Assembly: GCF_031157275.1 (NCBI RefSeq) | Contig: NZ_JAVIFW010000005.1 | Location: forward strand, 1-64,000 | Direction: 5' to 3' | Length of the DNA stretch: 64,000 nt | Origin: Streptomyces sp. LHD-70 | GTDB taxonomy: Bacteria; Actinomycetota; Actinomycetes; Streptomycetales; Streptomycetaceae | Position numbers and translations under genes: made by a program | The notes under the pieces: model-generated | What the model was told of the DNA's origin: nothing | Database searches by the model: none | Seen by the model: the letters and a program-made list of their open reading frames with translations, nothing else | Part shown: positions 28,233-36,824 of the stretch, one piece after another | Position numbering within the stretch: the first letter of the stretch is position 1 | How the letters are laid out: each line of letters starts with the position of its first letter

Positions 28233-29318
28233 TTGAAGCACCGACGCATACCCAAGCGCCGTGCCGCCATGGCAGGTGCGGGCATAGCCGCACTGGTCGC
28301 CGCCGGCGTCACCTTCCAGACCGCGAACGCGAGCGACGCTCCCGCCACCCCGGAGCTCAAGACCCTCACCGCCGCCGCGGCCGGCAAGCTCGGCTCGGTT
28401 CTCGGCCAGGACCTCGGGGCTGACGCGGCCGGCGCCTACTACGACGTCAAGTCCAAGTCGCTCGTGGTGAACGTCCTGGACCAGAAGGCCGCGGACGCCG
28501 TCGAGCAGGCCGGCGCCAAGGCCAAGGTCGTCGAGAACTCGCTCGCCGAGCTCAAGACCACCCGTAGCGACCTGATCGAGAAGGCCAGCACCAAGGGCGT
28601 CTCCTGGGCCCTCGACCCGAAGACCAACAAGGTCGTCGTCACCGCCGACCGCACGGTCAAGGGCGCCGAGCTCGCCAAGCTCACCCAGGCCACCGAAGCG
28701 CTCGGCTCGCAGGTCGAACTCAAGCGCAGCCAGGGCGAGTTCAAGAAGTTCATCGCCGGTGGCGACGCCATCTGGGGCGGCAGCGGACGCTGTTCGCTCG
28801 GCTTCAACGTCACGGTCGGCGGCGAGCCGCACTTCCTGACGGCCGGCCACTGCACCGAGTCGATCCAGGAGTGGTCCGAGGAGCAGGGCGGCCCGGTCAT
28901 CGGCACCAACGCCGGGTCCAGCTTCCCCGACAACGACTACGGCATCGTCAAGTACACCGGTGACACCGCGCACCCCAGCGAGGTGAACCTGTACAACGGC
29001 TCGACGCAGGCCATCGCGCAGGCGGGCGACGCCACGGTCGGCCAGCAGGTGCAGCGCAGCGGCTCCACCACGCAGCTGCACGACGGTGAGGTCACCGGCC
29101 TCGACGCCACGGTCGACTACGGCGGCGGCGACGTCGTCAACGGCCTGATCCAGACCAACGTCTGCGCCGAGCCCGGCGACAGCGGCGGCGCGCTCTTCGC
29201 GGGCGACACCGCGCTCGGTCTGACCTCGGGCGGCAGCGGCGACTGCTCCGGCGGCGGCGAGACCTTCTTCCAGCCCGTCCCGGAAGCCCTTGAGGCCTTC
29301 GGGGCCGAGATCGGCTGA
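28233..29318 (+). CDS. sprD: secreted serine protease, streptogrisin D precursor
   Basis: A 361-residue preproenzyme. The Sec signal (1-33) precedes a long propeptide of about 140 residues, roughly twice that of the upstream paralogue, with charged repeats ([23 protein letters not shown]). The mature protease begins near residue 174 ([20 protein letters not shown]) and has 188 residues, as in streptogrisin D. Triad: [29 protein letters not shown] start at 28233 with GGAGG seven bases upstream; the nearby GTG is out of frame. The two tandem genes each have their own terminator and are separate units. Confidence 0.92.
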   Translation: MKHRRIPKRRAAMAGAGIAALVAAGVTFQTANASDAPATPELKTLTAAAAGKLGSVLGQDLGADAAGAYYDVKSKSLVVNVLDQKAADAVEQAGAKAKVVENSLAELKTTRSDLIEKASTKGVSWALDPKTNKVVVTADRTVKGAELAKLTQATEALGSQVELKRSQGEFKKFIAGGDAIWGGSGRCSLGFNVTVGGEPHFLTAGHCTESIQEWSEEQGGPVIGTNAGSSFPDNDYGIVKYTGDTAHPSEVNLYNGSTQAIAQAGDATVGQQVQRSGSTTQLHDGEVTGLDATVDYGGGDVVNGLIQTNVCAEPGDSGGALFAGDTALGLTSGGSGDCSGGGETFFQPVPEALEAFGAEIG

Positions 29319-29341
29319 CGGTCCGCTCCCTCACGCTCCAC

Positions 29342-29369
29342 GGCTCGGCCCACTTCGGTGGGCCGAGCC
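29342..29369. terminator. bidirectional terminator with UUCG tetraloop
   Basis: Perfect 12-bp arms 29342-29353 and 29358-29369 around TTCG. It ends one base before the stop codon of the convergent gene at 29370, so it serves both sprD and that gene. Confidence 0.9.
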
Positions 29370-30428
29370 TTAGGTGTTTCTGTTGCGTCGTTCCTGGCGT
29401 AGCAGCGAAAGGAGCAGGGTGACCGCCGCCGACGCGACCGCCCACGCTCCGAGGACCAGGAACGGGCCGCCCGCGCCGTTGCCCTTGAAGTACGCGATGG
29501 AGCGGGCCGCGAACGTGCCCGCGCCGGGTGGGAGTACGGGGCCGAGGCCGCGCCAGAAGCCGGGGAGCAAGGGGTACGGGTAGGCGCCGCCCGCGCTCGG
29601 GTTGCCGAGGACCACGACCACGATGATCGCCAGGCCGATGCCGACCACGCCCGCGATGCCCTGGAACGCGAGCGTGAGCGCGCCGACCGCGAAGACCAGG
29701 AGCGTGCCGAGCCCCCACAGCGCCAGCACGCTGCCGGGCAGCGCGTCCAGCCACGGGCCCGCGATCACCGCGCCGAGCAGCCCCGCCGCGACCGCGTACA
29801 GGAGCATCACGCAGAGCCGGATCAGGGCGCGGGCCGGGTTGGCGGGCTTGGCGCCCGCGCTGATCGCCAGGGCCGAGGCGCACAGATAGCCGCCCACGCA
29901 CCAGCCGACGACGAGGTAGAAGGAGGACAGGCCGCGGGCGTCCCCGGCGGCGCCCGGGACCACGTCCCGGACCGTCAGCGTGCGCTTCTGGGCCTTCTCC
30001 GCCGCGCCGACGACCTCTTCGAGCGCCTGCGAGAGGCTGCCGCCCGCGGCGCTCGCGACCAGGAGCCGGTCGCCGGGCGCGCGCGGGTCGACGATCAGGG
30101 CGCCGTCGACCTCCCGGTTCCGGATCTGCTCGACCGCCTCCGCCTCGCCCCGGACCGCGCGCGGCTTCAGCGGCTCGCCCGGCAGCGCGCGCAGCTGCTC
30201 CACGGCCTGCCCCGTGACCTGGGTGTTCGGTCCCGTCACCGCGATCGGGATCTCGTGCGGCACGGGCTTGTGGAAGGCGCCGATGTACGAAGCGATGAAG
30301 GCGAGCTGCACCAGGAGCACCCCGATGACCAGGAGGCCGGTGCGGGCGCTCACCGCGTCCCTGACCTCGTGGAGAAATCCGGTGCCCGGGTCGCCGTCCA
30401 GGCCGCCGCCGCGTGTGGTCCTCGTCAT
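29370..30428 (-). CDS. YhgE/Pip-like or ABC-2-type membrane protein
   Basis: A 352-residue membrane protein. One TM near residues 32-52 (LLVIGVLLVQLAFIASYIGAF) is followed by an extracytoplasmic domain of about 110 residues (IPIAVTGPNTQVTGQAVEQL, VDGALIVDPRAPGDRL). Five C-terminal TM segments start with FYLVVGWCVGGYLCAS. This one-plus-five layout is that of YhgE/Pip and ABC-2 permease-like proteins involved in export or phage receptor roles. No ATPase gene is adjacent. ATG at 30428, beginning MTRTTRGGG. Substrate unknown. Confidence 0.72.
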   Translation of the reverse strand: MTRTTRGGGLDGDPGTGFLHEVRDAVSARTGLLVIGVLLVQLAFIASYIGAFHKPVPHEIPIAVTGPNTQVTGQAVEQLRALPGEPLKPRAVRGEAEAVEQIRNREVDGALIVDPRAPGDRLLVASAAGGSLSQALEEVVGAAEKAQKRTLTVRDVVPGAAGDARGLSSFYLVVGWCVGGYLCASALAISAGAKPANPARALIRLCVMLLYAVAAGLLGAVIAGPWLDALPGSVLALWGLGTLLVFAVGALTLAFQGIAGVVGIGLAIIVVVVLGNPSAGGAYPYPLLPGFWRGLGPVLPPGAGTFAARSIAYFKGNGAGGPFLVLGAWAVASAAVTLLLSLLRQERRNRNT

Positions 30429-30533
30429 GCCCACCACGCTCGACGGGGAGCCTGCGGCCCGCAGCAGGGCGGGACCGAACGGGTGAGTACGGGGAGACGC
30501 CCCCTCGGGGCACACCTGCGGTCCACCTGGGGT

Positions 30534-30547
30534 CGTACGTACGTTCG
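30534..30547 (+). promoter_or_regulatory. candidate LexA (SOS) box upstream of dnaE2
   Basis: CGTACGTACGTTCG differs at one base from the actinobacterial SOS consensus type CGAAC-N4-GTTCG (T for A at position 3). It lies 66 bases before the dnaE2 start, a suitable promoter position. dnaE2 is LexA-regulated in other actinobacteria, which supports the call. Confidence 0.6.
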
Positions 30548-30612
30548 AAACTGGTCTATGGTGGGGAAGGGGATGCGGAGAGCGATGGTTCAGGCGGGTT
30601 CAGGAGGTGCGT

Positions 30613-33600
30613 GTGCCGGGGTTCACGCATCTGCACACCGTCTCCGGGTTCTCGTTGCGCTACGGCGCCTCGCACCCGGAGCGGCTGGCCGAGCGCGCCG
30701 CCGAGCGGGGCATGGACGCAGCTGCGCTCACCGACCGGGACACCCTCTCCGGGACGGTGCGCTTCGCCACGGCCTGTGAGAAGGCCGGGGTGCGACCGCT
30801 GTTCGGCGTCGACCTCGCGGTGGCACCGGCCGTACGGGAATCGGGCTCCGCGCAGGAGAAGCGGCGCACCCCCGTGCGCGGCGGCGCCTTCGTCGACGAG
30901 TCCGCGCCCCGCGTCACCTACCTCGCCCGGGACGGCGCCGCCGCCTGGGCCGAGCTCTGCCGGATGATCACCGCCGCCCACGCGGACGCCCGCGACGCCT
31001 CGGCGCAGCCGCTCCTTCCCTGGCCGGACAACCACGGCGACGGCCTCACCGTGCTGCTCGGCCCCGCCTCCGACGTGGGCCGCGCCCTCGCCGCAGGGCG
31101 TCCCGACCGCGCCGCGAAACTCCTCGCGCCCTGGCGGGAGCGGTACGCCGGCGCGCTCCGCCTGGAGGCCGTCCACCACGGGCTGAAGGGCACAGGACCC
31201 GGATCGCTGCGGCTCGCCGCCCGCACCGTGGGCTTCGCCGCCGAGCAGGGCGTACGGCCCGTGCTCAGCAACGCCGTCCGGTACGCCGACCCCGGCCAGG
31301 GCCCCGTCGCCGACGTCCTGGACGCCGCCCGGCGCCTTGTGCCCATCGACCCGCGCAAGGGCCTTGACAGCGGCGAGCGCTGGCTCAAGGGCGCCGACGC
31401 GATGCTGCACGAGGCGGAGCGGGTCGTGGAGGCGGCGGGCTACCGGCGCGAGGCCGCGTACCGCCTGCTCGAAAGCACCCAGCAGACCGCCGCGGCCTGC
31501 CTCGTCGACCCCGAGGACGACCTCGGCATCGGCTCCGTGCACTTCCCGGAGGCGCGGCTCGTCGGCGCCGGGCGGCGCACCGCGCAGCGCGCCCTCGCCT
31601 CCCGCGCCGCCGCCGGAATGCTGCTCCGCGGCTACGGCGACCGGCGCACCTACTGGGAGCGGATGCACCAGGAGCTGGACGTCATCGCCCACCACGGCTT
31701 CGCCTCGTACTTCCTGACGGTCGCTCAAGTCGTCGACGACGTACGGGAGATGGGAATCCGGGTGGCCGCGCGCGGCTCGGGGGCCGGGTCGCTCGTCAAC
31801 CATCTGCTCGGCATCGCACACGCCGACCCCGTCGAGCACGGGCTGCTGATGGAGCGGTTCCTGTCCACGCGGCGCTCCGTCCTTCCCGATATCGACATCG
31901 ACGTGGAGTCCGCCCGCCGGATCGAGGTGTACCGGGCGATCATCGACCGCTTCGGCGCCGAACGGGTCGCCACCGTCTCCATGCCCGAGACCTATCGCGT
32001 ACGGCACGCCATCCGGGACGTCGGCGCGGCCCTGTCCATGGACCCCGCCGAGATCGACCGGCTCGCCAAGGCGTTCCCGCACATCCGGGCCAAGGACGCC
32101 CGCGCGGCGATGGACGAACTGCCCGAGCTGAAGGACGTGGCCGAACAGAAGGAGAAGTACGGGCGGCTCTGGGAGCTGGTCGAAGGGCTCGACGCGCTGC
32201 CGCGCGGGATCGCCATGCACCCGTGCGGGGTGCTGCTCTCGGACGCCTCGCTGCTCGCCCGTACGCCCGTGGTGCCGACCAGCGGCGAAGGCCTTCCCAT
32301 GTCCCAGTTCGACAAGGAGGACGTGGAGGAGCTCGGACTGCTCAAGCTCGACGTGCTCGGCGTCCGCATGCAGTCCGCGATGGCGCACGCCGTACGAGAG
32401 GTCGAACGCGCCACGGGTGCCTCCGTCGACCTGGACGCGGTCCCGCCGGGCGACCCGGCGACGTACGAACTCATCCGCAGCGCCGAGACGCTGGGGTGTT
32501 TCCAGATCGAGTCGCCGGGCCAGCGCGACCTGGTCGGGCGGCTGCAGCCCGCGACCTTCCACGATCTCGTCGTGGACATCTCGCTGTTCCGGCCCGGACC
32601 GGTCGCGGCCGACATGGTGCGGCCGTTCATCGAGTCCCGGCACGGCCGCAGGCCCGTCAGCTATCCGCACCCCGACCTGGAGGAACCGCTGCGCGAGACG
32701 TACGGCGTCGTGGTCTTCCACGAGCAGATCATCGCGATGGTGGACATCATGACCGGCTGCGGCCGAGGCGAGGCCGACCGGGTGCGGCGCGGGCTCTCCC
32801 ACCCCGAGTCGCAGGGCCGGATCAAGGTGTGGTTCGCCCAGCACGCGGCCGTGAACGGGTACGACGCCGAGACGATCCAGCGGACCTGGGAGATCATCGA
32901 GGCGTTCGGCAGTTACGGATTCTGCAAGGCGCACGCCGTCGCCTTCGCCGTGCCGACCTACCAGTCCGCCTGGCTCAAGGCCCACCACCCGGCCGCGTTC
33001 TACGCCGGGCTGCTCACCCACGACCCCGGCATGTACCCGAAGCGGCTGCTGCTCGCGGACGCGCGGCGGCGCGGGGTGCCGGTGCTGCCCCTCGACGTGA
33101 ACCGGTCCGCGGCCGCTCACAGCATCGAACTGGTGTCCGATGGAGGTGGGTCCGGTGGCCGCTGGGGCGTGCGGCTCGCGCTGTCCGACGTGCACGGGAT
33201 CAGCGAGGCGGAGGCGCGGCGGATCGAGGAGGGCCGGCCGTACTCCTCGCTGCTCGACTTCTGGCAGCGGGCCAGGCCCAGCAGGCCGGTGGCCGAACGG
33301 CTCGCTCAGGTGGGCGCGTTGGACGCGTTCGGCGGCAACCGGCGGGATCTGCTCCTGCACCTCGCCGAACTGCACCGCGGCGCCCGCGGCTCGTACGGCT
33401 CGCAACTCCCCCTCGCGGGCGGCCGGAAGACCGCCGCCGTCGGCCTGCCCGACCTCGGCGAGGCCGAGCGGCTCAGCGCCGAGCTCGGCGTCCTCGGCAT
33501 GGACGCCTCCCGGCACCTCATGGGCGACCACCACGCGTTCCTGCGGGAACTCGGCGTGACCTCCGCGAAGCGGCTGCGGCTGGCCGAGAACGGGCAGACC

Positions 33601-34062
33601 GTCCTGGTCGCGGGCGCCAAGGCGGCCACCCAGACGCCGCCCATCCGCTCCGGTCGCCGCGTCATCTTCACCACCCTCGACGACGGCACGGGCCTGGTCG
33701 ACCTCGCCTTCTTCGACGACAGCCACGAGCGGTGCGCGCACACCGTCTTCCACTCCTGGCTGCTCCTCGTCCGAGGCGTGGTCCAGCGGCGCGGCCCGCG
33801 CAGCCTGTCCGTGGTGGGCGCGGCGGCGTGGAACCTCCAGGAGCTGGTCGAGCTGCGCGAGACGGGCGGGCTCGAAGCGGTGGGGGAGCGGTTGGCCGCC
33901 CCTGCCGCTGTCGCCGACCCGGGTGCGGACGCTGATACGGGACGTCGGATCCGTATGCCCACCGGCTACGAGATGAACCCGTGGGCCGACCTTCAGCCAC
34001 CCGGCGAAGGGCCCCCGGGAGGACGGAAGTTGTGGCACCGGAGCCAGGGGAGCGCGGGATGA
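30613..34062 (+). CDS. dnaE2: error-prone DNA polymerase III alpha subunit DnaE2
   Basis: A 1149-residue C-family polymerase for translesion synthesis. The PHP domain starts at once (FTHLHTVSGFSLRYG). Polymerase catalytic aspartates are in LPDIDIDVE near residue 425 and LLKLDVLG near 576. FQIESPGQRDLVGRL and DISLFRPGP are palm/finger blocks, and an OB fold is at about 1014 (RRVIFTTLDDGTGLVDLAFF). The length fits DnaE2 (about 1080-1150). The GTG at 30613 lies five bases after AGGAGG; a GTG at 30607 overlaps that site. The stop overlaps the Y-family-like gene by four bases. No imuA gene is present. Confidence 0.92.
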   Translation: MPGFTHLHTVSGFSLRYGASHPERLAERAAERGMDAAALTDRDTLSGTVRFATACEKAGVRPLFGVDLAVAPAVRESGSAQEKRRTPVRGGAFVDESAPRVTYLARDGAAAWAELCRMITAAHADARDASAQPLLPWPDNHGDGLTVLLGPASDVGRALAAGRPDRAAKLLAPWRERYAGALRLEAVHHGLKGTGPGSLRLAARTVGFAAEQGVRPVLSNAVRYADPGQGPVADVLDAARRLVPIDPRKGLDSGERWLKGADAMLHEAERVVEAAGYRREAAYRLLESTQQTAAACLVDPEDDLGIGSVHFPEARLVGAGRRTAQRALASRAAAGMLLRGYGDRRTYWERMHQELDVIAHHGFASYFLTVAQVVDDVREMGIRVAARGSGAGSLVNHLLGIAHADPVEHGLLMERFLSTRRSVLPDIDIDVESARRIEVYRAIIDRFGAERVATVSMPETYRVRHAIRDVGAALSMDPAEIDRLAKAFPHIRAKDARAAMDELPELKDVAEQKEKYGRLWELVEGLDALPRGIAMHPCGVLLSDASLLARTPVVPTSGEGLPMSQFDKEDVEELGLLKLDVLGVRMQSAMAHAVREVERATGASVDLDAVPPGDPATYELIRSAETLGCFQIESPGQRDLVGRLQPATFHDLVVDISLFRPGPVAADMVRPFIESRHGRRPVSYPHPDLEEPLRETYGVVVFHEQIIAMVDIMTGCGRGEADRVRRGLSHPESQGRIKVWFAQHAAVNGYDAETIQRTWEIIEAFGSYGFCKAHAVAFAVPTYQSAWLKAHHPAAFYAGLLTHDPGMYPKRLLLADARRRGVPVLPLDVNRSAAAHSIELVSDGGGSGGRWGVRLALSDVHGISEAEARRIEEGRPYSSLLDFWQRARPSRPVAERLAQVGALDAFGGNRRDLLLHLAELHRGARGSYGSQLPLAGGRKTAAVGLPDLGEAERLSAELGVLGMDASRHLMGDHHAFLRELGVTSAKRLRLAENGQTVLVAGAKAATQTPPIRSGRRVIFTTLDDGTGLVDLAFFDDSHERCAHTVFHSWLLLVRGVVQRRGPRSLSVVGAAAWNLQELVELRETGGLEAVGERLAAPAAVADPGADADTGRRIRMPTGYEMNPWADLQPPGEGPPGGRKLWHRSQGSAG

Positions 34063-35030
34063 TTCTTTGTGTACGGTTCCTGACGGGCGCGGACGGTGAG
34101 GCTCTGCTGCCCGAACTCATCGCCTTGCTCGGCGAGTTGACGCCCGCCGTCGAGGCCGCGCCGCCCGACACGGCCCTCGCCGACGTGCGCGGCGCCCTGC
34201 GCTACTTCGACCGGGACGCCGAACAGCTCGCCGCGCTCGTACGGGTCCGCGCCCTCGCTCTGCACGGCGTGGACTGCGTGATCGGCGCGGGCCCCAACCC
34301 GATGCTGGCCAGGATGGCCGCACGGGAGGCGGGCCCCGGGCAGACCCGGGTGGTGCCGGCGACGGCCGACGGCGTACGGGAGTTCCTGGACCGCAAGCCG
34401 GTCGTCGCCCTCGAAGGCGTCGGCCGGGCCACCGCCCGCACCCTGTGCACCTACGGCCTCGACTCCGTCGACCGCGTCGCCGCCGCACCGCTCGGCACGC
34501 TCCAGCGGATCCTCGGGGCGAAGGCGGGGCGCGAGGTGTACGAGAAGGCGCGCGGCATCGACCGCACCCCCGTCGTACGCAACGCCGCGGCCCGCTCCCT
34601 CGCCGCCGAACGGCCCTTCGCCCGCGACGAGTTGGACCCCGCCAGGCACCGGCGCGCCCTGCTCTCGCTCACCGCGGAACTGGGGGCGCGGATGCGCGGC
34701 GCGAGCCAGGTGTGCCGCTCCCTGACGCTGACGGTGCGCTACGCCGACCGCTCCACCACCACCCGCTCCCGCGCCCTGCGCGAACCCACCGCGCACTCGG
34801 CGTCCCTGACCGCCACCGCGTACGGCATGTACGAGGCCCTCGGCCTGCAGCGCGCCCGGGTGCGGACGCTCTCCCTGCGCGCGGAGGGCCTGGGCCCCGC
34901 CGAACAGGCCGCCCGCCAGCTGACCTTCGACCCGGTCGACGACAAGGCCCGCCGCCTGGAGGCCGCGACGGACCGGGCGCGGGCGCGGTTCGGGGAGGGG
35001 GTGGTGGGGTTGGGGGCGTTGGCGGCGTAG
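34059..35030 (+). CDS. Y-family polymerase-like protein lacking catalytic residues (ImuB-like)
   Basis: A 323-residue protein of the DinB/ImuB superfamily. Helix-hairpin-helix VVALEGVGRATARTLCTYGLDSVDRVA (about 118-145) and a little-finger region (SLTLTVRYADRSTTTRSRAL) are clear. The palm is shortened: the usual DxD of the first strand (ILHVDMD) reads ILCVRFL, and the SxDE acidic pair is PPDT. It is therefore probably catalytically dead, serving as an adaptor for DnaE2 as ImuB does. ATG at 34059 overlapping the dnaE2 stop, with AGGGGAG upstream; GTG at 34032 is possible. Confidence 0.82.
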   Translation: MILCVRFLTGADGEALLPELIALLGELTPAVEAAPPDTALADVRGALRYFDRDAEQLAALVRVRALALHGVDCVIGAGPNPMLARMAAREAGPGQTRVVPATADGVREFLDRKPVVALEGVGRATARTLCTYGLDSVDRVAAAPLGTLQRILGAKAGREVYEKARGIDRTPVVRNAAARSLAAERPFARDELDPARHRRALLSLTAELGARMRGASQVCRSLTLTVRYADRSTTTRSRALREPTAHSASLTATAYGMYEALGLQRARVRTLSLRAEGLGPAEQAARQLTFDPVDDKARRLEAATDRARARFGEGVVGLGALAA

Positions 35031-35059
35031 GGCTGGATCTGTTCCCTTCCCCGCCCCCG

Positions 35060-35494
35060 TCAAGCCAGCACCTTCCGCAGCGCGTACCCGAACACCACCC
35101 GGCCCGCCCGCGCCGTCAACGCGTCCAGGAACCTCGGCAGGGGCCGTACCCGCAGATCCTCGCGCCATACGACGTACGAGCCCGTGCCGACGGGGCGTAC
35201 CTCGATCTCGGCCCAACCCGTCAGGAACGAGCCCGTCTTGACGAGGCGGCAGCGGCCGAACGGGGCGATGGCGCCCGGGGGTTGCCAGGCGGTGACCTCC
35301 ATCGGGTCGTCGAAGGCGAGCCGGCCGACTCCCGTGCGGGCCACGAACCGGGTGCCGCGGCCGGTCGGCGGTGGGGTCAGGACGGTCGTCCTGGTGAGCG
35401 GCACCTGCGCGGCGTGCCGCGGCCAGTCGGTGACGCGTCGCCAGGCCTCGGCGGGGGCGAGCGGGCAGCGGTGGGCGATCCGGAACTCGGGCAC
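35060..35494 (-). CDS. SRPBCC (START-like) domain protein
   Basis: A 144-residue hydrophobic-ligand-binding fold protein of the polyketide cyclase/dehydrase type: EFRIAHRCPLAPAEAWRRVTDWPRHAAQVPLT at the start, then VTAWQPPGAIAPFG, TGWAEIEVRP and a C-terminal long helix (FLDALTARAGRVVFGYALRKVLA). GTG at 35494. Upstream in-frame sequence is low complexity and rejected. It is convergent with the dnaE2 operon at a 29-base gap. Ligand unknown. Confidence 0.8.
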   Translation of the reverse strand: MPEFRIAHRCPLAPAEAWRRVTDWPRHAAQVPLTRTTVLTPPPTGRGTRFVARTGVGRLAFDDPMEVTAWQPPGAIAPFGRCRLVKTGSFLTGWAEIEVRPVGTGSYVVWREDLRVRPLPRFLDALTARAGRVVFGYALRKVLA

Positions 35495-35621
35495 ACGGCC
35501 AGGGTACGAGCGGTGGGAGCCGTGGACGCAGGGCTGCGCCGCCGCCCCCCGAGGTGAAGGAAGGGGAGCGGCGGCGCGGCGGAACCGGCGTGCAGGCGCC
35601 GGGGTTCGGGGCGGGTCGGCG

Positions 35622-36623
35622 TCAGCGGCTGTGGCGGCCGCCAGCGGTGGCGCGACGGCGGACCGAGCCGAACAGGGCCGCGGCGCCGACGGCGAGGGCT
35701 GCGGCGCCGCCGATCGCGATGTACGGGGTGGTGGAGTCCCCACCCGTCTCGGCGAGTTCGGTGCCGGTGGCGGCCGCGGGCTCGGCGGCGCCGTTCGCCT
35801 CGGGCGCGTTGCCCGTGTCGTCCTGCGGCGCGGCGGGCTCGGCGGCTCCGGCCTCCTGGTGCTGCGTACCGTGCTCGGCGTGGTCGCCGCCATGGCCGGA
35901 GTGGTCCACCGTGGACTTATCGGCGCCCGCGTCGATCTGGTCGCCCGACGGGGCCTCGGCCTCCGGGGCCTTCGCGGCGCTGCCGCCGTCCTTGCCGAAC
36001 GTCACGTCCGAGCAGGTGTAGAAGGCCTCGGGGGAGTCCGAGCGCTGCCAGATGCTGTAGACGAGGTGACGCCCTGACTTGTTCGGAACGGTGCCGTCGA
36101 AGACGTACTCGCCGTTCTCCAGCTTCGGGTCGGTGACCTTCGCGAACGGCTCCGACTCCAGGTCCGACCACTTCAGCGGCTTGCTCGGGTCGTAGCCGTC
36201 CTTGGTGATGTACAGCTCGAAGGAGCCCTTGTGCGGGGCGGTCGCCTTGTAGCGGAACGTGTGCTTCCCGGCGCCGAGTTCGCTGGAAGGCCAGTCGGCG
36301 CGGGGCAGGTCGAGGCCCTTGTACTTGTCGCGGCCCGCGCTGCAGAGCTTGCCGTCCGGGATGATCTCGCGGTGCTTGCCCGCGGCGTTCGCGATGTTGA
36401 CCTCGTTCCAGTCGTAGAAGGCCTGCGCCCCGCTGGCCTCGACCGCGGCCTTGCAGGCGGCCGACGTCGGCGACTCCGGGCCCTCGGCGAAGCAGGCCGA
36501 GACGCGGCTCACCGGGTCCGTCATCGAGCCGTGCGCGGCGGCGGGGGAGGCGGCCAGGGCGGTCAGCGCGAGCGGAGCTATACCGAGGGCGGCGACGGAG
36601 GCGACGGTGCGGCGCGTGGTCAT
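35622..36623 (-). CDS. AA10 lytic polysaccharide monooxygenase with sortase signal
   Basis: A 333-residue exported copper enzyme. The signal peptide (1-30, RR near the N-terminus, AAA cleavage) exposes His31 as the mature first residue (HGSMTDP); with His131 (TAPHKG) it forms the histidine brace that oxidatively cleaves chitin or cellulose. The catalytic domain ends near residue 210 (YTCSDVTFG). A linker contains DHSGHGGDHAEHGTQHQ, seven His in 18 residues. The C-terminus has LAETG (290-294), a TM segment and a basic tail: a class E sortase wall-anchoring signal. GGAGA precedes the ATG. Single gene. Confidence 0.92.
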   Translation of the reverse strand: MTTRRTVASVAALGIAPLALTALAASPAAAHGSMTDPVSRVSACFAEGPESPTSAACKAAVEASGAQAFYDWNEVNIANAAGKHREIIPDGKLCSAGRDKYKGLDLPRADWPSSELGAGKHTFRYKATAPHKGSFELYITKDGYDPSKPLKWSDLESEPFAKVTDPKLENGEYVFDGTVPNKSGRHLVYSIWQRSDSPEAFYTCSDVTFGKDGGSAAKAPEAEAPSGDQIDAGADKSTVDHSGHGGDHAEHGTQHQEAGAAEPAAPQDDTGNAPEANGAAEPAAATGTELAETGGDSTTPYIAIGGAAALAVGAAALFGSVRRRATAGGRHSR

Positions 36624-36824
36624 TGGGGGGTCTCCTCGAAACGGTTCAACAGGGTCGAGCCCTGGGGGTCGGCGAGTTCGAAGCTAGCCCCTGGGAACCG
36701 TGAAATCGCCTGCTGAGGCCGGGTCTTGGAGATCCTTATGGTCGCTTTAAGGGTCGGCTCAGAGGTGGTTAAAGACAGGGTGCGGAACGTCCGGTTTTCT
36801 CCCTGGAGCCGCGCTCGCCGGAAC

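Noticed and set aside
30551..30566. ACTGGTCTA resembling half of a DasR site before dnaE2
   Set aside because: The second half (TGGTGG) does not match GACCAxT; the LexA-like box explains the promoter better.
30556..34038. 1160-residue minus-strand frame opposite dnaE2
   Set aside because: Antisense shadow of an unmistakable polymerase; no domain and no ribosome site.
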